64,000 nucleotides of DNA from Methylocystis sp. ATCC 49242 (GCF_000188155.2 NZ_KE124774.1:4046934-4110933), one strand, 5' to 3'; shown: positions 35,764 through 45,314, counted from the first letter of the stretch. Numbers and translations are program-made. Notes: generated by a model from the letters alone, not told the origin.

Positions 35764-35943
35764 TCACATGCGTAATCTAGGTAAGTCAGGAACCACAATG
35801 AGGTCAATGCCGCTAACGAAATGACCGTCCGCGCCGACCATTGTGGTTCGACAGCCACACTTTCCGATTTCTGTTCCATCCCGCAAAAGAGCTCCGTCCA
35901 GCGCATAGTTCTTGGGAGCGATGCCGATCGCGCAGCAAAGAGG
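35764..35943 (-). pseudogene. Possible 3' remnant of an unidentified gene
   Basis: On the minus strand one frame reads CAIGIAPKNYALDGALLRDG, then CGCRTTMVGADGHFVSGIDL and ends PRLRM before TGA (35764-35766). It has protein-like composition but no start codon: a stop codon lies directly upstream at 35944-35946. It is probably the end of a gene whose 5' part was lost. I do not recognise the family. Confidence 0.3.
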
Positions 35944-36216
35944 TCAAAACACACTAAAGGCCGATTAAAATAGCAAGCCGGTCCATATCTATATTTATGC
36001 CGACATATTATGGGGCGGAGAAAGGCGACCGGATCGCCCGGTGGTGCTTGATATAATGTGTTGCCAGAAGTCCGTTAACCTCTAATAGATAGAGGCGACC
36101 GAGCGCGATGAAGTTCCCGGACAGGATTTCGACGACCCATTAGCGATGTGTTCAAAGTCAAACGGAATCGCTTTCTAGCTCCCTGCCACCCCGTGCGCAC
36201 CCAGCTTACACATGCC
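35944..36216. other. AT-rich intergenic stretch, nothing recognised
   Basis: The region between the putative remnant and the sulfotransferase stop contains no ORF with protein-like features. It borders genes of the accessory island and may be a scar of past rearrangement; that is inference. Confidence 0.3.
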
Positions 36217-37011
36217 TCAGTCTGCAAGACCCTTTCCTTGTTTGCCTTTTTGGGCACCGGTGACATGACGCCAGAGCCAGCTATCGACGGTTACTCGCTT
36301 GGAAAGGATCGACCGGATGAGAGGGTTACTCGTGTCGATTCGCCTCGGCGATTTCGCCTCGTTGATACGTTCCGACCGTGGCGTAACATTGGTTCCTAGG
36401 ATTCCGTTCATCATTGCAATTCCAGTGTCGAGGTCATTCTGCGGGAGAATAAGGTCGAAATTCCTAATCGCGGCGAGGATGGCCGAGCAGTGCCTTAGTG
36501 TGATCGGTTCGTGGTCGGCGATGATGCTGCCGGGTCCGCATAGAAAATAGCGCGACTGGCAATTGTCCAGAAGTTTGACAGCCGCCGGTGGCAGATGGGT
36601 GACGAAATGATCCAGGTCCCCCGGGTTTCTTAGATCAATCTGGCCTATTAGGTCGACGATACGGCGCGGCCGTTCACTCAGCCGCTCATATTCCGCCTTC
36701 TTCTCGGGCAGGTTATAGTGGTCCAACCACAATATGTGTGAAGCAATATGATCGATCGGATCGCGCAGCACAGTGATCATCTTGAATTGATCGGTCATAC
36801 CTTTGGCCAACTCGAGCCAAAGGCGATGATAAATATGGCCAGAAAAAAACTCTACGCCGCTTTCTACCAGTCGGCAAAAATTCTCCCTGTTCCTGATTTT
36901 CACTTCCCCATGAACAATAACCTTGTCTGGCCCGAGGGAATTCTCGAATAAATGATTGATGTATGAGCCCGCTGTCTTCGCAATGTGCATAAAGAAGATT
37001 TTGTGGGGCAT
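36217..37011 (-). CDS. Sulfotransferase family 2-like protein
   Basis: The 264-residue protein begins MPHKIFFMHIAKTAGSYINH, where HIAKTAGS is the PAPS 5'-phosphosulfate loop of the sulfotransferase 2 (heparan/chondroitin type) family. The 3'-phosphate motif follows as ITVLRDPIDHIASHILWL. The rest fits the family but the C-terminus is shorter than in eukaryotic enzymes. Likely function: sulfation of a surface polysaccharide made by the neighbouring glycosyltransferases (inference). The start at ATG 37011 is preferred; a GTG four codons upstream is possible. A methyltransferase ends 47 bp upstream on the same strand. Confidence 0.82.
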   Translation of the reverse strand: MPHKIFFMHIAKTAGSYINHLFENSLGPDKVIVHGEVKIRNRENFCRLVESGVEFFSGHIYHRLWLELAKGMTDQFKMITVLRDPIDHIASHILWLDHYNLPEKKAEYERLSERPRRIVDLIGQIDLRNPGDLDHFVTHLPPAAVKLLDNCQSRYFLCGPGSIIADHEPITLRHCSAILAAIRNFDLILPQNDLDTGIAMMNGILGTNVTPRSERINEAKSPRRIDTSNPLIRSILSKRVTVDSWLWRHVTGAQKGKQGKGLAD

Positions 37012-37058
37012 CCGTCTATCCACCGTAAGCGCCGCTGATCAGAATGACACAACCCCCT

Positions 37059-37934
37059 CTAGCGAGCGGCCCGACGGGCGACCACAGTGAACATCGGCGG
37101 CGCAGAGGGCATGTTTTTTGGGACGTGATTCGTGACGGTCGCATTCGGGAATCCGAGTCTCTCCAGCATATGACAAATGGCCTCCGGCGAAAGACCCCAC
37201 CAGTGAACGATGCCGCTCGGGAGCGCGCTCGGCGCAAAAATCATATGCGCTTTGCGAAGGCTGTTGGCGCCCGCGCCTGTTTCGGGCGAAAAGGCGTTCC
37301 ATACATCCGTCACGATCACAGTGTCATTCGTAATCGCGCTCAACGCCTGCAGGGCGCGGAAAGGATTCGACAGGTGGAGCAGGATCGCGCCAAACACCGA
37401 AATGTCGAAGCGTCCGATATCCTTCGGTGGATCGTAAATATCGCCATAAATTGCGCAGGCTTGGAACCCGAGTTTCCGTTTCGTATACCACCAGCTGTTG
37501 CGCAACCGCTTCATCGATTGCCTTCCGCTCGCCGCCAATTCCCCCATGTTCGCCTCGGCGAACGGAACCAGTTCGGGACCGCCGCCGAAAGGCAGATCGA
37601 ATACGACCAGATCAGCGCCCTTCGAGGCCATGTAGGCCGAGAGAAAACCACTCGCTGGACCGGCCTCGATCACACGTTTTACAGTGACGTCACAGCATCC
37701 GAGATAAACCTCCTCATGGCCACGTAGATCCCACGCCCCAGTGCGGAGGCGGCCATCTCCGAGATCTATCGTATGATAGAAATCGCAATCTTCCTCCGTG
37801 ATCCCGGCGTGATAATCTTCAAGCGCCTTTTGGAACGTCGGCGACAGTTGACCCTCGTACCGTTTTGGCCTCGCCATCTGTTCCTGGAAATAGGCGTCGA
37901 GGTCGAGCTTGCTTTCAACACAGGTCAGCATCAT
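37059..37934 (-). CDS. SAM-dependent methyltransferase (CmoB/DUF1698-like)
   Basis: The 291-residue product has a Rossmann-type core: motif I VKRVIEAGPASGFLSAYMAS (E-x-GPASG in place of D-x-G-x-G), the acidic residue after beta-2 in GADLVVFDLP, and the beta-4 segment FDISVFGAILLHLSNPFRAL. This spacing resembles tRNA mo5U34 methyltransferase-like proteins that act on other substrates. The position between sulfotransferase and methyltransferase genes suggests sugar O-methylation, which is inference. Start: ATG at 37934 or the next codon (MM). Confidence 0.8.
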   Translation of the reverse strand: MMLTCVESKLDLDAYFQEQMARPKRYEGQLSPTFQKALEDYHAGITEEDCDFYHTIDLGDGRLRTGAWDLRGHEEVYLGCCDVTVKRVIEAGPASGFLSAYMASKGADLVVFDLPFGGGPELVPFAEANMGELAASGRQSMKRLRNSWWYTKRKLGFQACAIYGDIYDPPKDIGRFDISVFGAILLHLSNPFRALQALSAITNDTVIVTDVWNAFSPETGAGANSLRKAHMIFAPSALPSGIVHWWGLSPEAICHMLERLGFPNATVTNHVPKNMPSAPPMFTVVARRAAR

Positions 37935-38187
37935 GTTCGCCTGTAAATTGCGGTGCCGTTGTCATTCGATATGTTTACCAGATCGTTCTGTCAATTTTTT
38001 TCGAGATGGCAGCAAACAGGTTCGATAACGATATGTGATGCGTCATCGGCTCGGCAAAAATTTGCGCATGCAAATGGGATCAATCGCGTAAGAGGAAGTT
38101 TCTGAGCCTATAACTTCTCCGAGGGAGCCAAATAAATAGCCCGCCGACCGGCGTCGTCGCGAACTATTATCAATGCTTGAACGAACA

Positions 38188-38922
38188 TTACCGGCGCTGT
38201 AGCACTAGAGTGTCCTGAAGATTCAATGCAAATTTCGGAAACCAGGCAAGAATTGAAAAATACTTCGACCAATTCTTTTTGATATAGCTGATGTCGTGGA
38301 AGGTCGCTCCGTAATAGTCCGGCAACGGCGTCTCCGCAGCCGTGCGTCCCTTAATATAAAGGAATCCAGAACTTCCCATGACGTTGGAAAGAGTATTTCG
38401 TAATTCGTTCTGGCCGCCGCGGACCAGGTCGCCCTCAAATACCGAGAATGCGTGGTCGCCGTGAATTGTCGTTATGGCGATAGCCCCCGGCTTCAGAATG
38501 CGATGCAATTCCTCGAGCCAAGCATATTGCACATCTTCCGGTAGATGTGTGAACACGCTATGCGAGACAACGAGATCTGCGCTGCCCGCAGCGAGCGGCG
38601 ATGGCGGCATAGCGTTCAGCGTATAGCCCCTGATGTTGGAAAAATTACTGTTCAGCCATTCGATGGCCTCAGCGTCGGGGTCTAGGCCGATGAGCGTCTG
38701 CGAAGTGGATTTGATTCTTGCCTGGAGGTGCCGCAGCGCCCTGCCGCAACCGCAACCAAAGTCGACGATTGTTTCGAAGTCGCCAAACTCCCTTCCGATG
38801 CTGTCGAGGGCCCTTGTCCACTCGTCGAGAGTGGCCGAGCCTGATTCCTGAAAACTCTGTGCGTCTTTGGCGCCAGCAACGCGTTCACGCAGCTGCTCAG
38901 GCGGTAACGGCATGCCATGCAT
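38188..38922 (-). CDS. Class I SAM-dependent methyltransferase
   Basis: The 244-residue enzyme carries motif I FETIVDFGCGCGRALRHLQA, the acidic loop LIGLDPDAEAIEWL, motif for post-I NAMPPSPLAAGSADLVVSHS and HRILKPGAIAITTIHGDH, which is the common type 11/12 fold. The substrate is unknown. The start at ATG 38922 has GGAG eight bases upstream, whereas the longer frame begins with a GTG that lies inside the site. It is divergent from the methyltransferase at 39197. Confidence 0.85.
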   Translation of the reverse strand: MHGMPLPPEQLRERVAGAKDAQSFQESGSATLDEWTRALDSIGREFGDFETIVDFGCGCGRALRHLQARIKSTSQTLIGLDPDAEAIEWLNSNFSNIRGYTLNAMPPSPLAAGSADLVVSHSVFTHLPEDVQYAWLEELHRILKPGAIAITTIHGDHAFSVFEGDLVRGGQNELRNTLSNVMGSSGFLYIKGRTAAETPLPDYYGATFHDISYIKKNWSKYFSILAWFPKFALNLQDTLVLQRR

Positions 38923-39101
38923 AGATCTGATCTCCACCCGTTTCCTATAGCGTTACAATCCATATTATCAATTTCGAAAGTGACGCATTCGCCAACTCGT
39001 GTCCCTATCGAATTATCGACATTCCTGGACGAAGGTTGTATCATAAGTCAACCGATAGAAATAGCTTAATGCCGTGTCAACTATCAAATTCAGGAGAGTC
39101 C

Positions 39102-39200
39102 ATGACCGTTATTCAATCGGGATCGAGAACTCACGCTCTCATCGGCAATCTCTATAACTTCCGGTCGACGTCCGATCTTGCCCGACGGAGGGCTGAATGA
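39102..39200 (+). CDS. Short coupled leader ORF (32 codons)
   Basis: ATG at 39102 with AGGAGA six bases upstream opens 32 codons: MTVIQSGSRTHALIG... ending ...DLARRRAE. Its TGA overlaps the ATG of the downstream methyltransferase gene by four bases (ATGA), so translation is probably coupled. No cysteine, no membrane segment. It may be a leader/coupling peptide or a truncated gene; I do not recognise the sequence. Support is the ribosome binding site and exact overlap, not similarity. Confidence 0.5.
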   Translation: MTVIQSGSRTHALIGNLYNFRSTSDLARRRAE

Positions 39201-40141
39201 TCATTACCGAGCCTTCGACGTTCGATAATTTTTTCGAAAAGGGTTACATCCTCGCAAATCCGGATCTTGCCGGCCATCTGGCGCGTGGCGGCAACGCGAC
39301 CGCTCACTTTCGTGAATGGGGCCACAAGGAGGGCAGACGCCAGGTCACGCGTTTCTTCCTCGAAAACCGCAGCCGCCTGAACCGCGAAAAGTATAGTCGC
39401 TTCTCGAATGTGATCGATGAGAGCCGTGAATACAGCTTTATCGACGAGCAGTCCGCATTCCCGATCTGTTTTGGTAACAAGCACTTTAGCCTCAGCGAAT
39501 ACGCTTCTGAATCAGCGCATCCTGTATACGGTCCCTTTGCGGCGGAGATTACGTCAAACCCGACCGGTCTCTATGCTGACATCGGAGCGGGCTTTCGAGA
39601 CGAGGTTTTCGACAACTGTCTTTACATAGAGGTTTATCCGTCGATGACCGCCGACATGCTCGTCGAAGCGGACTGTCTTTATCCAATCAAATCCGGATCG
39701 CTCGACGGAATAGGTTGCTTTGCGGTGCTGGAGCACGTGACCAGTCCCTGGAAGGTTGTCGAGGAAATGCGTCGGATGCTGAAGCCTGGGGGCAAGGTCT
39801 TCATCGATTGGCCGTTTCTGCAGCCAGTTCATGGATATCCATCGCACTATTTCAATGCGACGCGGCAGGGGCTTGAGTTGATGTTTTCCGATGGGTTCGA
39901 GGTTGAATACTGCAGAACTGAAGGGAATCAGACGCCAGCCTTCACCATGCAATGGGTCGTAGGTAAGTTCCTGCATGACTTGCCTGCAGAAAAGAGCTCG
40001 ACCCTGCGATCCATGACGCTTGAGCAATTTGCGTCCCAATCGCCCACGAGTCCGTTCTGGCAATCACTTCTGACCGGACTACCAGACGCGATGATTTCCG
40101 AATTCTCTTGCGGAAACACACTCGTTGCAACGAAAAGGTGA
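39197..40141 (+). CDS. Methyltransferase with one FD-YY-PDV-type repeat
   Basis: The 314-residue protein starts with one copy of the island's repeat module: FFEKGYILANPDLAGHLARG then AHFREWGHKEGRRQ (residues 11-48). The rest is a methyltransferase type 11 domain: LYADIGAGFRDEVFDNC is a degenerate motif I, followed by GCFAVLEHVTSPWKVVEEM and RRMLKPGGKVFIDWPFLQPV. CGGAGGG precedes the ATG by six bases. It is divergent from the methyltransferase at 38188-38922 and convergent with the tri-glycosyltransferase. The repeat links it to the two large glycosyltransferases, probably as a docking element (inference). Confidence 0.8.
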   Translation: MIITEPSTFDNFFEKGYILANPDLAGHLARGGNATAHFREWGHKEGRRQVTRFFLENRSRLNREKYSRFSNVIDESREYSFIDEQSAFPICFGNKHFSLSEYASESAHPVYGPFAAEITSNPTGLYADIGAGFRDEVFDNCLYIEVYPSMTADMLVEADCLYPIKSGSLDGIGCFAVLEHVTSPWKVVEEMRRMLKPGGKVFIDWPFLQPVHGYPSHYFNATRQGLELMFSDGFEVEYCRTEGNQTPAFTMQWVVGKFLHDLPAEKSSTLRSMTLEQFASQSPTSPFWQSLLTGLPDAMISEFSCGNTLVATKR

Positions 40142-40170
40142 AACGCCAGCTCTCTGTGAGGCGCAAGGGG

Positions 40171-40199
40171 TTCCGATAGAGCCTAAGACCCTATCGGAA
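40171..40199. terminator. Possible terminator between converging genes
   Basis: TTCCGATAG (40171-40179) and CTATCGGAA (40191-40199) are an exact nine-pair inverted repeat with an 11-base loop, in the 133-bp gap between the methyltransferase (plus) and the large glycosyltransferase (minus). No strong T-run follows on either strand. Confidence 0.45.
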
Positions 40200-40274
40200 T
40201 GCCCGCCTGGGCCGGTCCCTGGCGCATTTCCTCATTGCGCCAGAAAGCCTGTTTTCCCACTACCGAAGGCGACG

Positions 40275-43200
40275 TCAACCGTCGGTCCGAAGCGCATAAT
40301 CGATCCGTTTCTTCGAGAGGTCGATATTATAATAAGGATCGTTATCAATGTATTTCCGCCATCTGCTTGCAAACAGTTCCACCTCGGCAGGATTTTGCGA
40401 TTCACGCGTCGCCGATACGCTTTCGAAATGGTATAGCAAAGCATAAGGCGTATAGGCGATGCGGTAGCCGCATTCCAGAATCCGCAGGCACAGGTCCGTA
40501 TCGTTGAAATCTACCGCCAGTTTCTCGTCGAAGCCGCCCGCCAACGCGATGACGCTCTTGCGGGTCGCGAAACAGGCGCCAGTGACAGCCGAATAGTTTC
40601 GTATGAGATGGGTGAATCCATTGTAGCCGACGAAATCGCCCGGGAAGCCGTGATAGGGGTGCGCCGCTCCGCTGTTCACGCCGAGAACCATGCCGACATG
40701 CTGGATGGTTCCATCGGCATGCAACAGTTTTGCGCCAACGCCGCCGATATTTTCATCCTCTGCAAGCTCCATCAAAGCCGTCAGCCATCCGTCGTCCTTC
40801 ACCTCCATGTCATCGTTCAGTATGACAATGTGCTCGGTTCTTGCGCATCGAACGGAAAAATTCGCCTTGGCGGAATAGTTGAACGGAACGACCGGTCCGG
40901 TGAAATTTTCGACGCGGACGCCGAGACTCTCAAACCGCTCACGCTGCTCTATCGAAAGGCGGGAGTTGTCGACCACTACGATCTCGTATTCGGGGTAGGA
41001 CGTATGCGCGAGGATCGAATCCACGAAGTTATCTATTAGCCGAATACGTCCCCGTCCTGGCAGATCGACTTCGCCATTGTTGGTAAGAATAAGCAGCGTT
41101 ACGGCCACGTCCGGCCGCAAAGGGCGACGCAGGCGGAAAGTGCCCGGCAAGAGACCCTTTTCGACACGGGCGCGTGTTCCGTATTTGATCCGGGCGTGTT
41201 CGGTCAGCGCTCTGAGTCCCGACTCCAGCGCATAAGGTTTGGCGTCGACAACCGCGGCTGCAGAGCCCGGTATCGCACGCCATTGATAAACTACCTTCTG
41301 AATGTGATGGATTCGTTCCGTCTCGCGGGAAATCCTCAACATCAGGTCATAGTCCTGGGCGCCGTCATAGTCCGAACGGAAGCCCCCGAGTTCGAAGAAG
41401 AGGCGCTTGCGAACCACGAGCATGTGGAGCACATACATGACGGACTCCAGATGTTCCGGAGACCAGTCGGGCTTAAGGAAGTGGTCGATTAGATTACCAT
41501 TTTCATCAATCTTCTCTTCGTCCGTGTAGATGCAATCGAGAAATGGGTCTTTGTTCAACGCCCGCGCGACCTCCATCAGCGCGTCTGGCAGGATGACGTC
41601 GTCGTTGTCGAGCAAAATAAGAAACTGGCCTGTCGCGATTTCAGCAGCCGCGTTGGAGGCGTCGGAGATGCCCTTGTTAACGGCGAGCCGTCGAATTCTT
41701 ATCCGGGGGTCGCTGCCGCGGAAGGACTCTAGCGCCTCAATCGTTTCGGGGATCGTGGAACCGTCGTCGCAAAGGCACAGTTCCCAGAATGGGTAATTTT
41801 GCGAGCGGACCGAGTCGATGCACTGACGAAGATATGACGGCGGCACATTGTAGACCGGCACGACGACCGAGAGTCGCGGGCGATATTTCAGCTTCGCAAG
41901 TTCATCGCGTGTTTCATACGATATTCGTCGGCAGACCGCCGGCGCCCCCACGTCGCGAGAGGCGCCGAGATAGCGCGCAAATTTCGGTGGTATGCCATCG
42001 CCATCGCCATCGGCGTCGAGCTCGAGCTCCACAAGGCGCGCCCGGATGAGCTGACCGATCGCCTGCGGCGAAAACTCCATGGCGCGCACCACCCCCGTCT
42101 CGCAGCGCGTCGATCGACCATGTTCTGCGAAAGCGAGCTTCATCTGTTCGACGAGCGAATCGAAATTCGGTTCCGCCCATACATATCCCGGCAGGTAAGG
42201 ACCGGCCTGTTTCTCGATTTCTGCGAGGCTATAGTCCACCGCATAGCCAGTAGATTCGGAGAAGAACTCCGTGTTGCCGGAATAGTTCGTCGCCACCACC
42301 GCTTTGCCGAGCGCCATGAATTCTGCGATGTTAAGACCGTAGCCCTCGCTCCTGTGGGCCGAAACGAGGCAGTCAGACGCCGCGCGGAGCATTTCCATTT
42401 CCTGTTCGGATAGGCGTGCAGCGATTAGCGCCGCATTGGGGATGTCCGACAATTCCTTGCGTAGGGCGCGTAGGAGATCGCGCTCGACATAACCCGGCGA
42501 GTGAAGCTTGACCACGAGAAAAGCCTCCTCGACCTGCGAAAAGGCCGCGCGAAAGGCGTTGATCACGGATCGGGGGTTCTTACGCGCCGATGTGCTGCCG
42601 ACATCGAAAACCGTGAGAAAAACGAATTTGTCGCGCGGGATCGCAAACCGCCTTCGTGCGTCATCGCGCGAAGTCGCTGAAATCGGCGGCATTAAGATCG
42701 GAATCGGGACCTTGACGACTGGAACGGGCGCGATGGCCGAGATCGACTCGACGATGAAGGAGCTATATGCCCACACTTCATCCACTGCGCCGAAGCAGGC
42801 GTACCAATCTGGTCGAAAGGCGGCCAGCTCCCATGCCCATTGCGTGATGTTGTAATAGTTATCGAAATATCTCGGTGGATACATCCGAACCAGATTCTCG
42901 ATCTGATCTGCGTTGGCCAGAATGAGATTGATCCGGTATTTTCCATATCTCTCCCTCTCGGAGCGAGTAATGCGAGGAACGCCCCGAGATACATCGAAAG
43001 CATGCAGGTCGTAGGGAACGCCGCTTTTTCGGATAGCGGCGAGCAGGTTTCGCGCGGCGGCTCCCAAACCGCTGATCGCGGCGAAGGGGCCGTAAATATT
43101 CATGCCGAAGGGCTTTTGCAGAACTTTTTCTATGGACGCCTCGCGCTCCGCGAACAGGCGTACGCCGGGACCGTACCGGCCTTCGTGACGCCCGGCAGCG

Positions 43201-44342
43201 ATCCAATGTTGCCGGCATCTTTCCTGATCGAAACCCAATGCCCTGGCGATGTCGTCGTAGATCAAGGAATATTCGACGGCGTCGAAATTTCGAGTCACGA
43301 CATCGTAATCAGGATTGCTGCGAACGGGTGTAATGCCGTAGAGATTATCCTTGCATATTGTCGGGTTCTCATCCCGCCCCTCAGACTTTCCACTGGAAAG
43401 CCAGTGCGCCCAACCGCTTTGAACGGCGCCCCGTTCGATTGCTTGCGCAACGTCCGGATTGCACAACAGATACAATTCCTCGTCAAAGGAACCATCGCAT
43501 TCTACCGGGCTTTGGTGATCCGGCGTTTCCGTTTGCGTATTCGGCGCGGCGACCTGATTTTCTTGCGGCGCGAGCACGTCGGGGCGTGGGACGTGCGATT
43601 GGAGGGCCTCCGATTTGCAGGGGTTCGATCCTGATTCGGTATGGGTAATTGGCACGGCGGCGTCGTCTCCGTCAGGTGATCCGATATTGTCGAATTCAGA
43701 TTCAAGTAACTGAATCCGATCGAATTCAAGTTGCGTCAATCCGAATTCGCCGTTCCATGATCCGCGGAGCCTTCGCTGAACGCGGTTTGTCAGGAAATGA
43801 GCGAGTGGTTCAACATCGGCATTCCGCTGTTCTTCACAATGTTCGACATAATCACCCGGATCGAAGGATGGAATCGCCTTTAGGTCTTGTCGCCAGCCGT
43901 TGGCGACGTAATGAGTCAGCGGATCGAGTCCGTCGAGCGCCGGAAGTTGCGGCAAATAGAACTCGTCGTCGAAGAGGGGATACGGATTGAAACCGTCCGT
44001 CCAGCCTCGGGTGACGAAATGGACGAGCGGGTCCCTAATGGTCCCCTGCAAAGCAGCGTGGATGCGCAGGTAATACGCTGTCGAGAAAAGGGGATGCTGC
44101 GATCTCAGCTGCCGGCGCCCTTCCCGGATGTAATGCAAAATAGTCGCATCGTCCGGCGCGACGTCCGAATTTGCCATTCGATACCAAACCGCATCGAATA
44201 GGAGATGAACGGTTTCGGCGATGTCAGACATAGGCGCCAGAGCTGGCCTGCTTTCAGTTGTTTCCATGTCAAGGCAAAGCCTATTCAGCTGCATGTGGGA
44301 CGCCTGCAAATATGATTGCGACGCGGATAATTCCGACGTCAT
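40275..44342 (-). CDS. Three-domain glycosyltransferase (GT4 + two GT2) with repeats
   Basis: This 1355-residue protein is unusually large. Six repeat units of the FD-YY type occur at residues 48-185 (four) and 285-390 (two, for example SFDEELYLLCNPDVAQ). A GT4-type domain follows (about 412-800; MNIYGPFAAISGLGAAARNL, and the donor site SEGYGLNIAEFMALGKAVVA). Then come two GT-A/GT2 domains, the first at about 818-1050 (RLSVVVPVYNVPPSYLRQCI; LLDNDDVI), the second at about 1077-1320 (VVVDNS; HIVILNDDMEV; ACFATRKSVIALAGGFDE). It could build most of a repeat unit alone (inference). Start is ambiguous: ATG 44342 or 44399 (which overlaps the upstream gene); I chose the former. Confidence 0.85.
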   Translation of the reverse strand: MTSELSASQSYLQASHMQLNRLCLDMETTESRPALAPMSDIAETVHLLFDAVWYRMANSDVAPDDATILHYIREGRRQLRSQHPLFSTAYYLRIHAALQGTIRDPLVHFVTRGWTDGFNPYPLFDDEFYLPQLPALDGLDPLTHYVANGWRQDLKAIPSFDPGDYVEHCEEQRNADVEPLAHFLTNRVQRRLRGSWNGEFGLTQLEFDRIQLLESEFDNIGSPDGDDAAVPITHTESGSNPCKSEALQSHVPRPDVLAPQENQVAAPNTQTETPDHQSPVECDGSFDEELYLLCNPDVAQAIERGAVQSGWAHWLSSGKSEGRDENPTICKDNLYGITPVRSNPDYDVVTRNFDAVEYSLIYDDIARALGFDQERCRQHWIAAGRHEGRYGPGVRLFAEREASIEKVLQKPFGMNIYGPFAAISGLGAAARNLLAAIRKSGVPYDLHAFDVSRGVPRITRSERERYGKYRINLILANADQIENLVRMYPPRYFDNYYNITQWAWELAAFRPDWYACFGAVDEVWAYSSFIVESISAIAPVPVVKVPIPILMPPISATSRDDARRRFAIPRDKFVFLTVFDVGSTSARKNPRSVINAFRAAFSQVEEAFLVVKLHSPGYVERDLLRALRKELSDIPNAALIAARLSEQEMEMLRAASDCLVSAHRSEGYGLNIAEFMALGKAVVATNYSGNTEFFSESTGYAVDYSLAEIEKQAGPYLPGYVWAEPNFDSLVEQMKLAFAEHGRSTRCETGVVRAMEFSPQAIGQLIRARLVELELDADGDGDGIPPKFARYLGASRDVGAPAVCRRISYETRDELAKLKYRPRLSVVVPVYNVPPSYLRQCIDSVRSQNYPFWELCLCDDGSTIPETIEALESFRGSDPRIRIRRLAVNKGISDASNAAAEIATGQFLILLDNDDVILPDALMEVARALNKDPFLDCIYTDEEKIDENGNLIDHFLKPDWSPEHLESVMYVLHMLVVRKRLFFELGGFRSDYDGAQDYDLMLRISRETERIHHIQKVVYQWRAIPGSAAAVVDAKPYALESGLRALTEHARIKYGTRARVEKGLLPGTFRLRRPLRPDVAVTLLILTNNGEVDLPGRGRIRLIDNFVDSILAHTSYPEYEIVVVDNSRLSIEQRERFESLGVRVENFTGPVVPFNYSAKANFSVRCARTEHIVILNDDMEVKDDGWLTALMELAEDENIGGVGAKLLHADGTIQHVGMVLGVNSGAAHPYHGFPGDFVGYNGFTHLIRNYSAVTGACFATRKSVIALAGGFDEKLAVDFNDTDLCLRILECGYRIAYTPYALLYHFESVSATRESQNPAEVELFASRWRKYIDNDPYYNIDLSKKRIDYALRTDG

Positions 44343-44361
44343 GTCTGCCCGACGCAGTCGC

Positions 44362-45069
44362 TCAAGCGTATCTCGAAAGCCTCGGGTTTTGGCGCGCATG
44401 TCTTACATTATCGGTTACCTGTGTGGCGTCGGACGACTCATGGAGCCGAGCAAGAAGATGAGTCTGCGATCGCAGCATAGCTTTCGTCGCCTCCAGTCCT
44501 TTCAGCCCCCGCGCCACGAGAGCGGACGCCGTGTCGATTAATACAAATGTCCGAGGCATTTGGTGGGTTTCAGGCTCGACTCCTACGACATTGCCTAACC
44601 AACTCAGAGCGCACTGTTGGATCGTCAGACCGTGTCTAGTCTGAAATGACTGCGCCAACTCAGAGCCCGGAGAGAATTTGATGATTGTGGTCGCCGCGAG
44701 GCCCATGACCAGAAATGCTACATGCCAGGAGTCTGACAGTCGACATAGTCGCGGTTGCTTGAATGCGACCGGCGCTACATCCGCGTATTTACTCACAAGG
44801 CGTCGCTTCGCGCTCGATAGAAGCGGATCCGGGGGCGAGTCGAGGATTGGCGCTTCAATTGTTCGCCAATCGTACCCACTACTGTCAGACAACGATAGCT
44901 GATGATCGTTGAACTTCATGAAAGGAGGTGATTCGAAGTAGCCTTCTTTGTTTCCTTCGTCCGACTGCGTGAGCGTAGCCGACCATTTGGCTCCCAGACT
45001 CGCAAAGATACCGGGCACTGCACAGGCGCCGGTTTTTCGGATTCCCAATATGAGCATTGCGTGTGGCAT
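44362..45069 (-). CDS. Sulfotransferase-like P-loop protein, degenerate loop
   Basis: The 235-residue product resembles bacterial sulfotransferase-family proteins that start MLILGMHRSGTSA...; here it starts MLILGIRKTGACAVPGIFAS, so the loop reads RKTGACA and the Ser/Thr expected at the third last position is Cys. Other matches are GNKEGYFESPPFMKFND and SFQTRHGLTIQQCALSWLG. The C-terminal part is shorter than in family members I know. It may bind PAPS poorly or have another role. It is followed at 20 bp by the large glycosyltransferase on the same strand, likely one operon. Confidence 0.68.
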   Translation of the reverse strand: MPHAMLILGIRKTGACAVPGIFASLGAKWSATLTQSDEGNKEGYFESPPFMKFNDHQLSLSDSSGYDWRTIEAPILDSPPDPLLSSAKRRLVSKYADVAPVAFKQPRLCRLSDSWHVAFLVMGLAATTIIKFSPGSELAQSFQTRHGLTIQQCALSWLGNVVGVEPETHQMPRTFVLIDTASALVARGLKGLEATKAMLRSQTHLLARLHESSDATQVTDNVRHARQNPRLSRYA

Positions 45070-45205
45070 TCTTTAGGTCATTATCTGACCTAATTAAAAA
45101 ATACAAACTATGAGACGAAAATCGATGTGTTGTTTGTCGCCTGGTGGAAATCGACATATCGCCGGATATGATCCTGACGACGCGACGCATGCTCGGCGTG
45201 CGCAG

Positions 45206-45226
45206 ACGACGGCAATTGGCCGTCGT
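45206..45226. other. Short inverted repeat upstream of sulfotransferase-like gene
   Basis: ACGACGGC (45206-45213) and GCCGTCGT (45219-45226) form a perfect eight-pair repeat with a five-base loop. No T-run follows. Could be an operator or a transcript hairpin; no evidence beyond symmetry. Confidence 0.3.
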
Positions 45227-45314
45227 GATGAATGGGGTGAGCGAGTATAGGTAATTATATAGCGGCGCCGCTTATGGTGAGAGGTTTCGGCATGGTTGCT
45301 GGCGGGACGAAAAG

